Assembly (NCBI RefSeq): GCF_026167665.1
Contig: NZ_CP098740.1
Location: forward strand, 6,634,001 to 6,698,000
Origin: Streptomyces drozdowiczii
GTDB taxonomy: Bacteria; Actinomycetota; Actinomycetes; Streptomycetales; Streptomycetaceae
Direction of reading: 5' to 3'
Length of the DNA: 64,000 nucleotides
The notes below the pieces were generated by a model. It ran no database searches. It was not told the origin of the DNA and worked only from the letters and a program-made list of their open reading frames with translations. Position 1 is the first letter of the stretch, and every line of letters begins with the position of its first letter. Below, one piece after another: positions 34,452 to 43,588 of this stretch. The position numbers and the translations under genes were made by a program.

Positions 34452-35168
34452 CTACGGCCGACGCGCCCGCCCCGCGGAACGGCACACGGACGCGAACCGT
34501 CCCGTGAAGACGGACCACGCCGCGACGGCGGCCTCCTCGTCGGCCGCGGCCCGAGCGTGCAGCCGGTCCCGGTCGACGCCCTGGGCGGCCAGCCGGGTCC
34601 GGTCCCACGCGGTGATGTTCCCGGCCTCCGCCTCGGGGTGGAACTGCACGCCCCAGGCCCGTTCGCCCACCCTGAATGCCTGGTACGGGCAGCTGTCACT
34701 GGAAGCGAGCCAGACCGCCCCCGCCGGTAGCCGCGTGATGGCGTCGACATGCCGCTCGATCGCGGGCACCGTCTCACCCAGCCCCGAGAACAGCGGATCG
34801 TCCACCGCTTCGGGCCGCAGTCGGATGGGCGTGCTGCCGAACTCCGGCTCCCCGTAGGCGCCCCGCACCGTCCCGCCCGCCACCTGGGCGAGCATCTGCC
34901 CGCCCAGGCAGATCCCCAGCATCGGTGTGCCGTCCGCCAGCGCCTGCCCGACCAGGCGGCGGGTCGCGGCGAGCCAGGGCGCGCGTGCGTCGTCGTCGGG
35001 GAGGAAGCCGCCGCCCAGCACGACGAGCGGGCGGCCGCCCAGCGCGGTGGGCAGCGCCTCACCGGCGTACGGACGCAGCACCCGCAGACCGAGCCCCGCC
35101 GCGCTCAACCAGGCACCGACCCGCCCGGGGCCCCCGCGTGCGGTGTTCTGCACGACCAGGACGGACAC
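34452..35168 (-). CDS. Class I glutamine amidotransferase
   Basis: A 238-aa stand-alone amidotransferase of the GATase1/GMP-synthase-like group. The nucleophile Cys lies in MLGICLGGQMLAQVAGG; the His-Glu pair is GVQFHPEAE. It hydrolyses glutamine and passes ammonia to an unknown acceptor, or cleaves a gamma-glutamyl compound as PuuD-like proteins do. The GTG start has AGGAGG about 10 nt before. It is 24 nt after the small Cys-rich gene and probably co-transcribed with it. Confidence 0.88.
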   Translation of the reverse strand: MSVLVVQNTARGGPGRVGAWLSAAGLGLRVLRPYAGEALPTALGGRPLVVLGGGFLPDDDARAPWLAATRRLVGQALADGTPMLGICLGGQMLAQVAGGTVRGAYGEPEFGSTPIRLRPEAVDDPLFSGLGETVPAIERHVDAITRLPAGAVWLASSDSCPYQAFRVGERAWGVQFHPEAEAGNITAWDRTRLAAQGVDRDRLHARAAADEEAAVAAWSVFTGRFASVCRSAGRARRP

Positions 35169-35192
35169 AGGACATCAACCTCCTCGTACCCG

Positions 35193-35402
35193 TCAGGGCA
35201 CCGGGATGCGGATGACGGGATGGAACGGGCGCTTGACGTACCCGCTGCGGACATTGCGGCACGTCGGCGCCTCGCACATGAAGAACTCGTCCACCTTCGC
35301 GCGCCCCGTCTCGCCTCTCAGCCAGCTCTTCTCCTCCTCCGTGAGGGGCCGGTGCATCTCGTCCGAATCGCACGTATAGCAGAACAAGGTCTGAGGCTTC
35401 AT
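35193..35402 (-). CDS. Small Cys-rich (putative zinc-binding) protein
   Basis: A 69-aa protein that I do not recognise. Two Cys pairs, C8/C11 (FCYTCDSDEMH) and C43/C48 (FFMCEAPTCRN), flank a charged helix, a layout that would suit a zinc ribbon. GGGAG sits 6 nt before the ATG, a good start. It lies upstream of the amidotransferase on the same strand, so it could be its partner or a regulator. Confidence 0.7.
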   Translation of the reverse strand: MKPQTLFCYTCDSDEMHRPLTEEEKSWLRGETGRAKVDEFFMCEAPTCRNVRSGYVKRPFHPVIRIPVP

Positions 35403-35534
35403 GTGATCTCCCAGAAGGTCCGGATGAGCCGATCATCGACAGTAGGGAAGACCGGGGCCGCTCGGGAAGCCCCCATTCGGTGCGATTCCCTTGCCTGTCG
35501 CGGCCGTTGACAGGGCGTCACACCTCTCCCCATC

Positions 35535-35550
35535 ATGGGAGCGCTCCCAT
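35535..35550. promoter_or_regulatory. CebR-type operator
   Basis: ATGGGAGCGCTCCCAT is a perfect 16-bp palindrome containing the 14-bp CebR box TGGGAGCGCTCCCA. CebR is the LacI-family repressor released by cellobiose and cellotriose in Streptomyces. The site is 50 bp upstream of the glycoside hydrolase start codon. Confidence 0.88.
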
Positions 35551-35599
35551 GCCCTGTCCCACTCCATCCGTGCCGCCGAGATCCCAGGGAGGATCCCCC

Positions 35600-37714
35600 A
35601 TGGCGCCAACGCACAGACCCCCACGCGGCTTCCGCCCTCTCGCCCGTGCCTCCGCCGTCCTCGCCGCGTCGCTCGCCGTGCTGGCCTCACTGACCGTCGC
35701 GGCCCCCGCCGCACCGCAGGCCGCCACCGACGCCGACGCCGACGTACAGGTCAACGCCCAGGCGGCGCTGGGCACGCTGACTGGCGCCGCCCGCGGGGTC
35801 AACACCGCCATCTGGGACGCGCACATGAACGACCCCGAGGTGGCGGACCTGATGACGGCGGCCGACGTCGGGGCGATGCGCTACCCGGGAGGGTCGTACG
35901 CGGACATCTACCACTGGGAGACCCACACGGCACCCGGCGGCTACGTCGCCCCGGGCACCGGCTTCGACGCCTTCATGGGCACCGTCCGCGCCGCCGGGGC
36001 GCAGCCGATCCTGATCGCCAACTACGGTTCCGGCACCCCGGAGGAGGCGGCCGACTGGGTCAGGTACGCGAACGTCACCAAGAAGTACGGCGCGAAGTAC
36101 TGGGAGATCGGCAACGAGATCTACGGCAACGGCCACTACGGCAGCGGCTGGGAGAACGACGAGCACGCGGACAAGAGCCCGCGGGAGTACGCGCGCGAGG
36201 TGCGCGCCTACGCGGCCGCGATGAAGGCCGTCGACCCCACGGTCAAGATCGGCGCGGTCCTCACCAGCCCGGGGGAGTGGCCGGACGGCGTCGTCGGCGA
36301 CGGCGACTCCGGCGACTGGAACCACACCGTGCTCCCGGCGGTGGCGGATGTCATCGACTTCGTCAGCGTCCACTGGTACGCGGGCGGCTCGGACACCACC
36401 GCCGACGCGGCCCTGTCCAGGCTGGCCAAGCTGCCCGGTGAACTCCGCGAGGTACGCAACCAGATCGACCGGGCCGCCGGCGCGCGCTCACCCGGCATCG
36501 GGATCGCGCTCACCGAGATCAACACCAACACCGGCGGCGCCCGGCTCACCGCCCGCCCCAACGGCCTGTTCGCCGCCGACGCGTTCATGACGGCGCTGGA
36601 GAACGGCGTGTTCAACGTGGACTGGTGGAACACCCACAACGGCGGGGGCGAGATCACCACCGTCGACGGGGAGACCGACTACGGCGACATGGGCATGCTG
36701 TCCAGCGGCGCCTGCACCGGCGACGTCTGCGAACCGGCGCCCAACACGCCGTTCCACCCGTACTACGGCATGAAGATGACCGCCCGACTGGGCACCGCGG
36801 GCGACACGATGGTCGCCGCCCAGTCCTCCGCGCAGGACGTCTCGGCCCACGCCGTGCTCCGCGACGACGGCCGGCTGAGCGTCATGCTCGTCAACAAGAA
36901 CCCGGACACCGCCCGGACCGTCGCCCTCGACTACGCCGGCTTCACCCCGTCCGCCGCCGCGCCGGAGGTCAGCCGTTACGCACGCGGCGACAGCGACATC
37001 ACCGAGGTCACCGGCGGCGACGCGTCCGCGTCCCGGGTCACGGTGCCGCCGTACGGCCTGCTCACCGTGACCCTCGCACCGAAGGCCGGCACCGGTCCGG
37101 CCGCCTCGGCCGCGAGCACCCCGGGCGCCCCGCGCCTGGACGCGGTCACCGACACCACCGCGCGCCTCACCTGGAACGGTGCGACGGGCGCGACCCGCTA
37201 CCTGGTCCAGGAGCGCGACGGCGCCCACACCCGCCTGATCGGCGAGACCACCGGCACCTCCGTCACCCTCCGGAACCTGCCACCGGGCAGCACCCACACG
37301 GTCAACGTGCTGGCCACCGACTCGGCGGGGCGGCCATCCGGCCCCTCCTCGCCCCTGACCTTCACCACCGGCACCCCGGCGGACGCGGTCTGCTCGGTGA
37401 CGTACCACCGTGACTCCAGCTGGGGCAACGGCTTCGTGACCACCGTGACCGTGCGGAACCTGGCGTCCACCCCGATCACGGGCTGGACGGTGGACTGGGA
37501 CTGGCCGACCACGGGCCAGTCGGTGGACTCCGGCTGGAACGCCACGTTCCACCAGACCGGCTCCCATGTGCGGGTCACCGCTCCCGACGGCGCGGGCCCG
37601 CTGGCCCCGGACGGCGGCTCGACCGCCTCCTTCGGGTTCGTCGGCGCCAACGACGGCCCCAACCCCGACCCGGCCGTCTTCCGCCTGAACGGCGCGGTCT
37701 GCTCGGGCGGCTGA
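35600..37714 (+). CDS. Secreted glycoside hydrolase (clan GH-A like) with Fn3 and CBM2
   Basis: A 704-aa exported plant-polysaccharide enzyme. A signal peptide covers ~residues 1-38 (hydrophobic LAASLAVLASLTVAAPAA). The catalytic part is a TIM barrel with an acid/base Glu in AKYWEIGNEIYGNG and a probable nucleophile in IGIALTEINTN, resembling GH51-type arabinofuranosidase-like proteins; I am not sure of the family number. A fibronectin III domain (~residues 510-590) and a C-terminal CBM2 (CSVTYHRDSSWGNGF to AVCSG, with Trp residues) bind cellulose. The ATG at 35600 follows GGGAGG. A CebR operator upstream predicts induction by cello-oligosaccharides. Confidence 0.88.
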   Translation: MAPTHRPPRGFRPLARASAVLAASLAVLASLTVAAPAAPQAATDADADVQVNAQAALGTLTGAARGVNTAIWDAHMNDPEVADLMTAADVGAMRYPGGSYADIYHWETHTAPGGYVAPGTGFDAFMGTVRAAGAQPILIANYGSGTPEEAADWVRYANVTKKYGAKYWEIGNEIYGNGHYGSGWENDEHADKSPREYAREVRAYAAAMKAVDPTVKIGAVLTSPGEWPDGVVGDGDSGDWNHTVLPAVADVIDFVSVHWYAGGSDTTADAALSRLAKLPGELREVRNQIDRAAGARSPGIGIALTEINTNTGGARLTARPNGLFAADAFMTALENGVFNVDWWNTHNGGGEITTVDGETDYGDMGMLSSGACTGDVCEPAPNTPFHPYYGMKMTARLGTAGDTMVAAQSSAQDVSAHAVLRDDGRLSVMLVNKNPDTARTVALDYAGFTPSAAAPEVSRYARGDSDITEVTGGDASASRVTVPPYGLLTVTLAPKAGTGPAASAASTPGAPRLDAVTDTTARLTWNGATGATRYLVQERDGAHTRLIGETTGTSVTLRNLPPGSTHTVNVLATDSAGRPSGPSSPLTFTTGTPADAVCSVTYHRDSSWGNGFVTTVTVRNLASTPITGWTVDWDWPTTGQSVDSGWNATFHQTGSHVRVTAPDGAGPLAPDGGSTASFGFVGANDGPNPDPAVFRLNGAVCSGG

Positions 37715-37720
37715 CGCCCG

Positions 37721-37757
37721 CGTACGGGGAGCGCCCGGCCCGGGGGCTCCCCGTACG
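37721..37757. terminator. Hairpin terminator after the glycoside hydrolase
   Basis: A 12-bp perfect stem, CGTACGGGGAGC with GCTCCCCGTACG, and a GC-rich loop of 13 nt, 6 nt after the stop codon. Confidence 0.8.
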
Positions 37758-37846
37758 TCACCCGGTCCGCACATGCGTGGCTCCTCGCATCGGCCCGCGG
37801 AACGTGGTCCGCTGGACCGAATGACCGCGCCGGGGCGAGGAGCAGC

Positions 37847-39097
37847 ATGACCGACGAGCACCGCCGGCCCACGGACGCCGTCGTCGTCGGAGCCGGACTG
37901 GCCGGACTGGCCTGCGCGTTGGACCTCTGCCGCGCCGGGCTGAAGGTGGCCCTCCTGGAGGCATCCGATGCGGTGGGCGGCCGGATGCGCACGGACCGCC
38001 GGGACGGATTCCTGCTCGACCGCGGCTTCCAGGTGTTCAACACCTCGTACCCGCAGGTGAAGCGGCGCCTGGACCTGCGGAGCCTGCGCCTGCGGCCGTT
38101 TACCGCGGGCATCATCGCCCACACCCGTACCGGCCCCGTCCGGCTCGCCGACCCGACGCGCGAGCAGGGCGCGGTGGGCGCCCTGCTGCCGGGCCGGGTC
38201 CTCTCCGCCCGCGATCTGGGCGTACTGGCGGCGCTCACGGCACGCGACGCGATGCTGCCCGCCTCCTCGGTCAGGCGCCGCCGCGACGAAACCACCTCGG
38301 CGGCGCTGTTCCGGGCCGGCCTGTCGGACGACGCGATCACCGGCGTGCTCCGGCCGTTCCTTTCAGGGGTGTTCCTGGAGGACGGCCTCGAGACCTCCGC
38401 CCGCTTCTTCCACCTCGTCTGGCGGAGCATGGTGCGCGGGACGCTGTGCCTGCCCGCGCAGGGCATCGGCGCCGTGCCCCACCAACTCGCCCAGGGCCTC
38501 CCCGACGGCGTGCTGCGGCTCGGCGCCCCCGTCGCGCAGATCACGGACACGGGCGTCGCCCTGGAGGACGGGAGCGAAGTCCCCGCGAGCATCGTCGTGG
38601 TGGCGACCGATGCGGCGGCCGCCGCCCGCCTGCTGCCGGACCTGACCGTGCCGGACACCCGCACCGTCACGACGTACTACCACGCCACCGACCGCACCCC
38701 GCTCGCCGAACCGACCCTGCTCGTGGACAGCACCGGACCGGTCGTGAACACCTGCGTGCTCAGCGAGGTCGCCCCCACGTACGCGCCGCCCGGCACCGCG
38801 CTGATCTCCACCTCCGTGCTCGGCGCCGACCTCCCGGGCCGGGCGGAGGCCGTGCTGCGGCGCCTGGCCGACCTGTACGCCACCGACACCAGCGGCTGGA
38901 CGCGGATCGCCGCCTGCACGGTCGAGGGCGCGCTGCCGGCCATGCGCCCGCCCTGGCCGCTGAGCCGCACCACCCGCGTCCGCCCGGGCCGGTACGTGTG
39001 CGGGGACCACCGGGCCACCGGCTCCGTCCAGGGCGCCCTCGCCTCGGGCACCCGGGCCGCCCGGGAGGTGGCGGCGGACCTGGCGCGCCGGACATGA
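37847..39097 (+). CDS. FAD-dependent oxidoreductase of the carotenoid locus
   Basis: A 416-aa flavoprotein of the amine oxidase/phytoene-desaturase fold. N-terminal VVGAGLAGLACALDLCRAGL and the GG doublet DAVGGRMRTD bind FAD; the C-terminal block RYVCGDHRATGSVQGALASG closes the FAD site. It is not CrtI, CrtU or CrtY, which are separate genes here. GAGGAG precedes the ATG. Its stop overlaps crtY (ATGA), so it leads the crtYTU operon and probably oxidises a carotenoid end group or intermediate; that role is inferred. Confidence 0.85.
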   Translation: MTDEHRRPTDAVVVGAGLAGLACALDLCRAGLKVALLEASDAVGGRMRTDRRDGFLLDRGFQVFNTSYPQVKRRLDLRSLRLRPFTAGIIAHTRTGPVRLADPTREQGAVGALLPGRVLSARDLGVLAALTARDAMLPASSVRRRRDETTSAALFRAGLSDDAITGVLRPFLSGVFLEDGLETSARFFHLVWRSMVRGTLCLPAQGIGAVPHQLAQGLPDGVLRLGAPVAQITDTGVALEDGSEVPASIVVVATDAAAAARLLPDLTVPDTRTVTTYYHATDRTPLAEPTLLVDSTGPVVNTCVLSEVAPTYAPPGTALISTSVLGADLPGRAEAVLRRLADLYATDTSGWTRIAACTVEGALPAMRPPWPLSRTTRVRPGRYVCGDHRATGSVQGALASGTRAAREVAADLARRT

Positions 39098-40293
39098 GCC
39101 GCTGCGACGTGGCCGTCGTCGGGGGCGGCGCGGCGGGGCTCAGCCTCGCGCACCGGCTGGCCGAGACCCGGGCCGCCACCGTGACCGTGATCGAGCCGCC
39201 GGACGGACCGGCGCGCCCGGCGGAGCGGACCTGGTGCTACTGGCACGCGGAGCCGGACGGCCTCGACGGAGCCGTCAGCGCCTCCTGGTCCGTGCTGCGG
39301 GTGCACGGCGCCGACGGCCGCCCGGTCACCGTCGAACCGGCCCCCTTCACCTACCGGATGGTGCGCTCCGCCGACTTCGAGCGCCTGGTCCACGGACAGC
39401 TGGCCCGAGCGGACGGCGGCCAGGTGCTGCGCGCCACGGCGGACGCGGTGCGCGCGGTGCCCGGCGGGGCCGAGGTCCGCTGCACGCTGCCGGACGGCTC
39501 CACGGTGAACGTACGCGCCCGCCGCGTGTTCGACTCCCGGCCCCTGCCCGCCCCGCCGCCCGCGCGCACCCGGCTGCTCCAGCACTTCCGGGGCTGGTTC
39601 GTCCGCACCACCGGCGCCCGGTTCGATCCCGGGGTCGCCGACCTGATGGACTTCCGCGTCCCCCAGCCCGCCCACGGACTCGCCTTCGGCTACGTGCTGC
39701 CCCTGGCCCCGGACCGGGCGCTCGTGGAGTACACCGAGTTCTCCCGCCGCCCGCTGACCACCGAGGCGTACGAGTCGGCGCTCGGCCACTACTGCCGCGA
39801 CGTCCTCCGGCTCGGCGCGCTCACGGTGGAGCGCACGGAACAGGGCGTCATCCCCATGACCGACGCCCGCTTCCCGCACCGGGCCGGGCCCTCCGTGTTC
39901 CGGATCGGCACCGCGGGCGGCGCCACCCGCCCGGCCACCGGCTACACCTTCGCCGCCGTGCAACGCCAGGCCCGGGCCGTCGCCGCCGCCCTGCGCGACG
40001 GACGGGAGGCCGTCCCCGCCCCCCACGGCCGACGGGCCCTCGCCATGGACGCCATCGTGCTCCGCGCACTGGACACCGGCCGGATCGACGGCCCGGACTT
40101 CTTCACCGGCCTCTTCCGCCGCGTCCCGGCCGAGCGGCTGCTGAGGTTCCTCGACGGCACGGCCACGCTCCGGGAGGAGTGGGGCATCGGGCTGCGCACC
40201 CCGGTCCGGCCGATGCTCGCCACCGCCGTCGAACTGCCCTTCCTCCCGCGCCGGACCCGGTCCACCGCCCCAGACGGAGAGAGCCACCGATGA
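39094..40293 (+). CDS. crtY: Lycopene beta-cyclase CrtY
   Basis: A 399-aa CrtY-type cyclase. The dinucleotide motif is VAVVGGGAAGLSLAHRLAE, and the conserved RTWCYWH block follows (PAERTWCYWHAEPDG). FGYVLPLAPDRALVEYTEF and GGATRPATGYTFAAVQRQA are typical cyclase motifs. It converts lycopene to beta-carotene, using bound reduced FAD without net redox change. Overlaps on both sides (ATGA) bind it into an operon with crtT and crtU. Confidence 0.93.
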   Translation: MSRCDVAVVGGGAAGLSLAHRLAETRAATVTVIEPPDGPARPAERTWCYWHAEPDGLDGAVSASWSVLRVHGADGRPVTVEPAPFTYRMVRSADFERLVHGQLARADGGQVLRATADAVRAVPGGAEVRCTLPDGSTVNVRARRVFDSRPLPAPPPARTRLLQHFRGWFVRTTGARFDPGVADLMDFRVPQPAHGLAFGYVLPLAPDRALVEYTEFSRRPLTTEAYESALGHYCRDVLRLGALTVERTEQGVIPMTDARFPHRAGPSVFRIGTAGGATRPATGYTFAAVQRQARAVAAALRDGREAVPAPHGRRALAMDAIVLRALDTGRIDGPDFFTGLFRRVPAERLLRFLDGTATLREEWGIGLRTPVRPMLATAVELPFLPRRTRSTAPDGESHR

Positions 40294-41024
40294 CCCTGCT
40301 GCGCGACCACGACCTGGCCCACGCCTTCGACCACGCCTCCCGCACCTACGACGGCCTGACCTCCCTCAACCCCGGCTACCGCACCGACCTCCTGCGCTCC
40401 GCCCGCCGCCTCCGCCTCCCGGGCGGCGGTGCCGGACTGCACCTCCTCGACCTCGGCTGCGGCACCGGCGCCTCCACCCGCGCCCTGCTCACCGCCGCGC
40501 CCCTGGCCAGGATCACCGCCGTGGACGCGTCCGCGGGCATACTGCGCCGCGCCCTGGCCAAACCCTGGCCGGCCCGCGTGCGCTTCCTCCACCTGACCGC
40601 GGAGGAGTTGGCCACGGCCGGCGAAGGGCCCTTCGACGCGGTGTTCGCCGCCTACCTGTTCCGCAACGTCACCGACCCGGACGCGGTCCTCGGGTCCGTA
40701 CGGGCCCTGCTGGCGCCGGGCGGGCGTTTCGCCGCTCACGAATACAGCCTCAGCGGGTCCCGGGCGCACCGGGCGCTGTGGACCGCGGTCTGCCGCGGCG
40801 TGATCATCCCGGCGGGCACGCTCACCGGCGACCGGGACCTCTACCGCCACCTCTGGCACAGCGTCCTCGCCTTCGACACCGCGCCCGCCTTCGCCGGCCG
40901 GCTCGCCCGGGCCGGTCTGACCTCGGTACGGGTCGCCCCCGTCGCCGGATGGCAGACCGGCATCGTGCACACCTTCCTCGCCCGCGACGGCCACCCGGCC
41001 ACGACACCGGAGCACGCCCCGTGA
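40290..41024 (+). CDS. crtT: Carotenoid-locus methyltransferase CrtT
   Basis: A 244-aa class I SAM-dependent methyltransferase. Motif I is LLDLGCGTGASTRALL, motif II ITAVDASAGILRRA, and the Asp-rich post-motif FDAVFAAYLFRNV resembles the UbiE/COQ5 group. In the Streptomyces crtY-crtT-crtU operon its substrate remains unsettled; it is not needed for isorenieratene itself as far as I recall. The start overlaps the crtY stop. Confidence 0.88.
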   Translation: MTLLRDHDLAHAFDHASRTYDGLTSLNPGYRTDLLRSARRLRLPGGGAGLHLLDLGCGTGASTRALLTAAPLARITAVDASAGILRRALAKPWPARVRFLHLTAEELATAGEGPFDAVFAAYLFRNVTDPDAVLGSVRALLAPGGRFAAHEYSLSGSRAHRALWTAVCRGVIIPAGTLTGDRDLYRHLWHSVLAFDTAPAFAGRLARAGLTSVRVAPVAGWQTGIVHTFLARDGHPATTPEHAP

Positions 41025-42574
41025 ACGCCCGACCCCCCGCCGCCCGACGAGGCCGCGACCGCAAGGCCGAAGTCCTCCTGCCCGCACCCGGCGCACCACG
41101 CTTCCGACGAGGTGACGAACCGTCCGTCGCCGTCGTCGGAGGCGGAATCGCCGGCCTCGCCGCGGCCACCCTGCTGGCCGAGCGCGGCGCCCGGGTGACC
41201 CTGTACGAGAAGGACGACGCACTCGGCGGCCGCCTCTCCGGCCACCGCACCGTGCTCGCCGACGGCTCACCGGTGACGATGACCCGCGGCTTCCACGCCT
41301 TCTTCCGGCAGTACTACAACCTGCGCGGCCTGCTCCGGCGTACCGACCCCGCCCTCGCCCGCCTCGTACCGCTGCCCGACTACCCCCTGCGGCACAGCGG
41401 CGGCCTGACCGACAGCTTCGCCCGGGTCCCGAGGACACCGCCCCTCAGCGCGCTCGGCTTCGTCGCGCTCAGCCCCACCTTCGGATGGCGGGACCTGGCC
41501 GCCATGGACCCCCTGGCCGCGCTCCCGCTCCTCGACGTCCGCGTCCCCGAGGTGTACGAGCGCTTCGACGGCGTCGGCGCGACCGCCTTCCTGGAGAGCG
41601 TGCGCTTCCCGGAGGCCGCCCACCATCTGGCGTTCGAGGTGTTCTCGCGCAGCTTCTTCGCCGACCCGCGCCGGCTGTCCGCCGCCGAACTCCTGCTGAT
41701 GTTCCACATCTACTTCCTCGGCTCGTCCGAGGGCCTGCTCTTCGACGTACCGGCCGAACCCTTCCCGCAGGCGCTCTGGGAACCGCTCGCCGCGTACGTC
41801 GAGAGCCTGGGCGCGGACATCCGTCCCGGGACACCCGTGCACCGCATCGCCCCGCGCGACGGCGGCGGAGCCCACGTACACACCGCGACCGGCGCCCACC
41901 GGCACGACGCCGTGGTGCTCGCCCTCGACACCGAGGGCCTGCGGCACACCGTCGCCGCGTCGCCCGGCCTCGGCACCGCCCCCTGGCGCGACGGGATCGC
42001 CGCACTCCGCACGGCACCGCCCTTCCTCGTCTCCCGGCTCTGGCTCGACCGCCCCGTGCGCGCGGACCGGCCCGGCTTCCTCGGCACCAGCGGCTACGAC
42101 GGGCTCGACAACATCAGCGTCCTGGAACGCTACGAGGGCGAGGCCGCCCGCTGGGCCGCGCGCACCGGGGGCTCCGTCGTGGAACTGCACGCGTACGCCG
42201 TGGATCCCGGCGCCGAACACAAGGAGGTGCAGGAACGGCTCATCGACCGGCTGCACCGCGTGTACCCGGAGACCCGCGACGCCCGCGTGGTCGACTCCCG
42301 GCACGAATGGCGCTCCGACTGCCCGCTCTTCGAAGCCGGCACGTACCCCCTGCGCCCGGCCGTCCGCACCCCGCACCCCTGGCTGGCCCTCGCCGGGGAC
42401 GCGATCCGCTGCGACCTGCCCGTCGCCCTCATGGAACGGGCCGCCACCACCGGCTTCCTGGCCGCGAACGCCCTGCTCGCCGACCGGGGCGTCCGGGGCC
42501 AGGTGCTGTGGACGGTGCCCCGGAGAGGCCGCTCCCGCGCACTCCGGGCGCTCGCCGCCGCACGGCGCGCCTGA
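41021..42574 (+). CDS. crtU: Beta-carotene desaturase/methyltransferase CrtU (isorenieratene synthase)
   Basis: A 517-aa FAD enzyme. The N-terminal motif is VAVVGGGIAGLAAATLLAER with DALGGRLSGHR; MTRGFHAFFRQYYNLRGLLR and the C-terminal LALAGDAIRCDLPVALMERA are diagnostic of CrtU. It desaturates the beta rings and shifts a methyl group to form aromatic phi ends, giving isorenieratene. The GTG start overlaps the crtT stop (GTGA). It is convergent with the Rieske gene at 6 nt, without room for a terminator. Confidence 0.93.
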   Translation: MNARPPAARRGRDRKAEVLLPAPGAPRFRRGDEPSVAVVGGGIAGLAAATLLAERGARVTLYEKDDALGGRLSGHRTVLADGSPVTMTRGFHAFFRQYYNLRGLLRRTDPALARLVPLPDYPLRHSGGLTDSFARVPRTPPLSALGFVALSPTFGWRDLAAMDPLAALPLLDVRVPEVYERFDGVGATAFLESVRFPEAAHHLAFEVFSRSFFADPRRLSAAELLLMFHIYFLGSSEGLLFDVPAEPFPQALWEPLAAYVESLGADIRPGTPVHRIAPRDGGGAHVHTATGAHRHDAVVLALDTEGLRHTVAASPGLGTAPWRDGIAALRTAPPFLVSRLWLDRPVRADRPGFLGTSGYDGLDNISVLERYEGEAARWAARTGGSVVELHAYAVDPGAEHKEVQERLIDRLHRVYPETRDARVVDSRHEWRSDCPLFEAGTYPLRPAVRTPHPWLALAGDAIRCDLPVALMERAATTGFLAANALLADRGVRGQVLWTVPRRGRSRALRALAAARRA

Positions 42575-42580
42575 AGCGCC

Positions 42581-43588
42581 TCAGCCCGGAAAGCGCCCGG
42601 TGCTGCGCAGCGCCCAGCGCCTCTCCGCGTACGCCAGATCGTCCACCCACAGCCGCCCGGCGGTACGGCGCATCAACGGCCGCAGCGCCGGGGCGGCGGC
42701 CCGGGCCAGAGCGAAGCCCGGCCGGTCCGACGCCGCGACCGTCGCCTCGACGACGGCGGTGCGCGGGCGCTCGTGATCGGCTGCGGTCAGGGGCGTCGCG
42801 TGCGTCTCCACCACGGAGGACGCGCCCTCGCCGTCCGTGATGCGCATGACGACGGTGCGCGGGCCCGGCGCCGTGAACTCGGCCCGCACCGGCACCACCA
42901 GGCGCCCGGCCACCCGGAAGGACACATCGACCACGAACGCGTCGTCCTCCTCGCCCTCCGGTTCCCGCACCACCGACAGGTCGATGAACGAGTACGGGTG
43001 GAACCACGAACCGTGCCACGGGTCGAGCCGGTTGGCCACCACGTCCTGCGGTTCGCACCGCCCGACCGCCGTGAACACCGCGTCCACCGCGCCACCGCGC
43101 GCCGGCCGTACGGGCACCACGGGCCGGTCGGTGGGCTCCTCACCGCCCACCTCGTCGAGCCGCACCCACACGAGTACACCGTCGTCGTGCACCGGGAACG
43201 GCTGCCAGCCCGCGAACGGGGCCCCGTCCAGGGCGAGTCCGTGCCAGTGGCACACCAGCGTGCCGCACACCACCCGGCTGTCCCGCAGCGGAGCCCCCAG
43301 GTGCGGGCAGACACCCGACCCGGCGCGCAGCCCACCGTCCTCCGTGCGCCACAGCACGATCTCCGTGCCGCCGACCGTCCGGCCGTACGGGCGGGCGCCG
43401 ACGCGCACATCCCGCGAGGCGCCCACCACGTACCAGTTGCCCGACGGGCGGGTCGTCGCCCGCTTCAGCGCCCCGGCGATGAGCGCCGGCCGCGCCTCGC
43501 GCCACGTCGGCTCCTGCGCCGCCCAGTCGGGGCCGGAACCCCGCAGCCGCAGCGGCGGCGACCACCGCCGCCCGTTCCGCCGGGTCAC
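42581..43588 (-). CDS. Rieske [2Fe-2S] protein of the crt locus (DUF5914-like)
   Basis: A 335-aa oxygenase-like protein. The Rieske cluster ligands are visible as CPHLGAPL and CHWHGLAL (C-x-H and C-x-x-H), residues ~95-120. The C-terminal part is SRPBCC-like with [13 protein letters not shown]. Such proteins accompany crtB/crtI in many Streptomyces, where the position is often called crtV; their reaction is unknown. Its GTG overlaps the crtB stop (GTGA), giving an operon crtI-crtB-this gene. Confidence 0.85.
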   Translation of the reverse strand: MTRRNGRRWSPPLRLRGSGPDWAAQEPTWREARPALIAGALKRATTRPSGNWYVVGASRDVRVGARPYGRTVGGTEIVLWRTEDGGLRAGSGVCPHLGAPLRDSRVVCGTLVCHWHGLALDGAPFAGWQPFPVHDDGVLVWVRLDEVGGEEPTDRPVVPVRPARGGAVDAVFTAVGRCEPQDVVANRLDPWHGSWFHPYSFIDLSVVREPEGEEDDAFVVDVSFRVAGRLVVPVRAEFTAPGPRTVVMRITDGEGASSVVETHATPLTAADHERPRTAVVEATVAASDRPGFALARAAAPALRPLMRRTAGRLWVDDLAYAERRWALRSTGRFPG

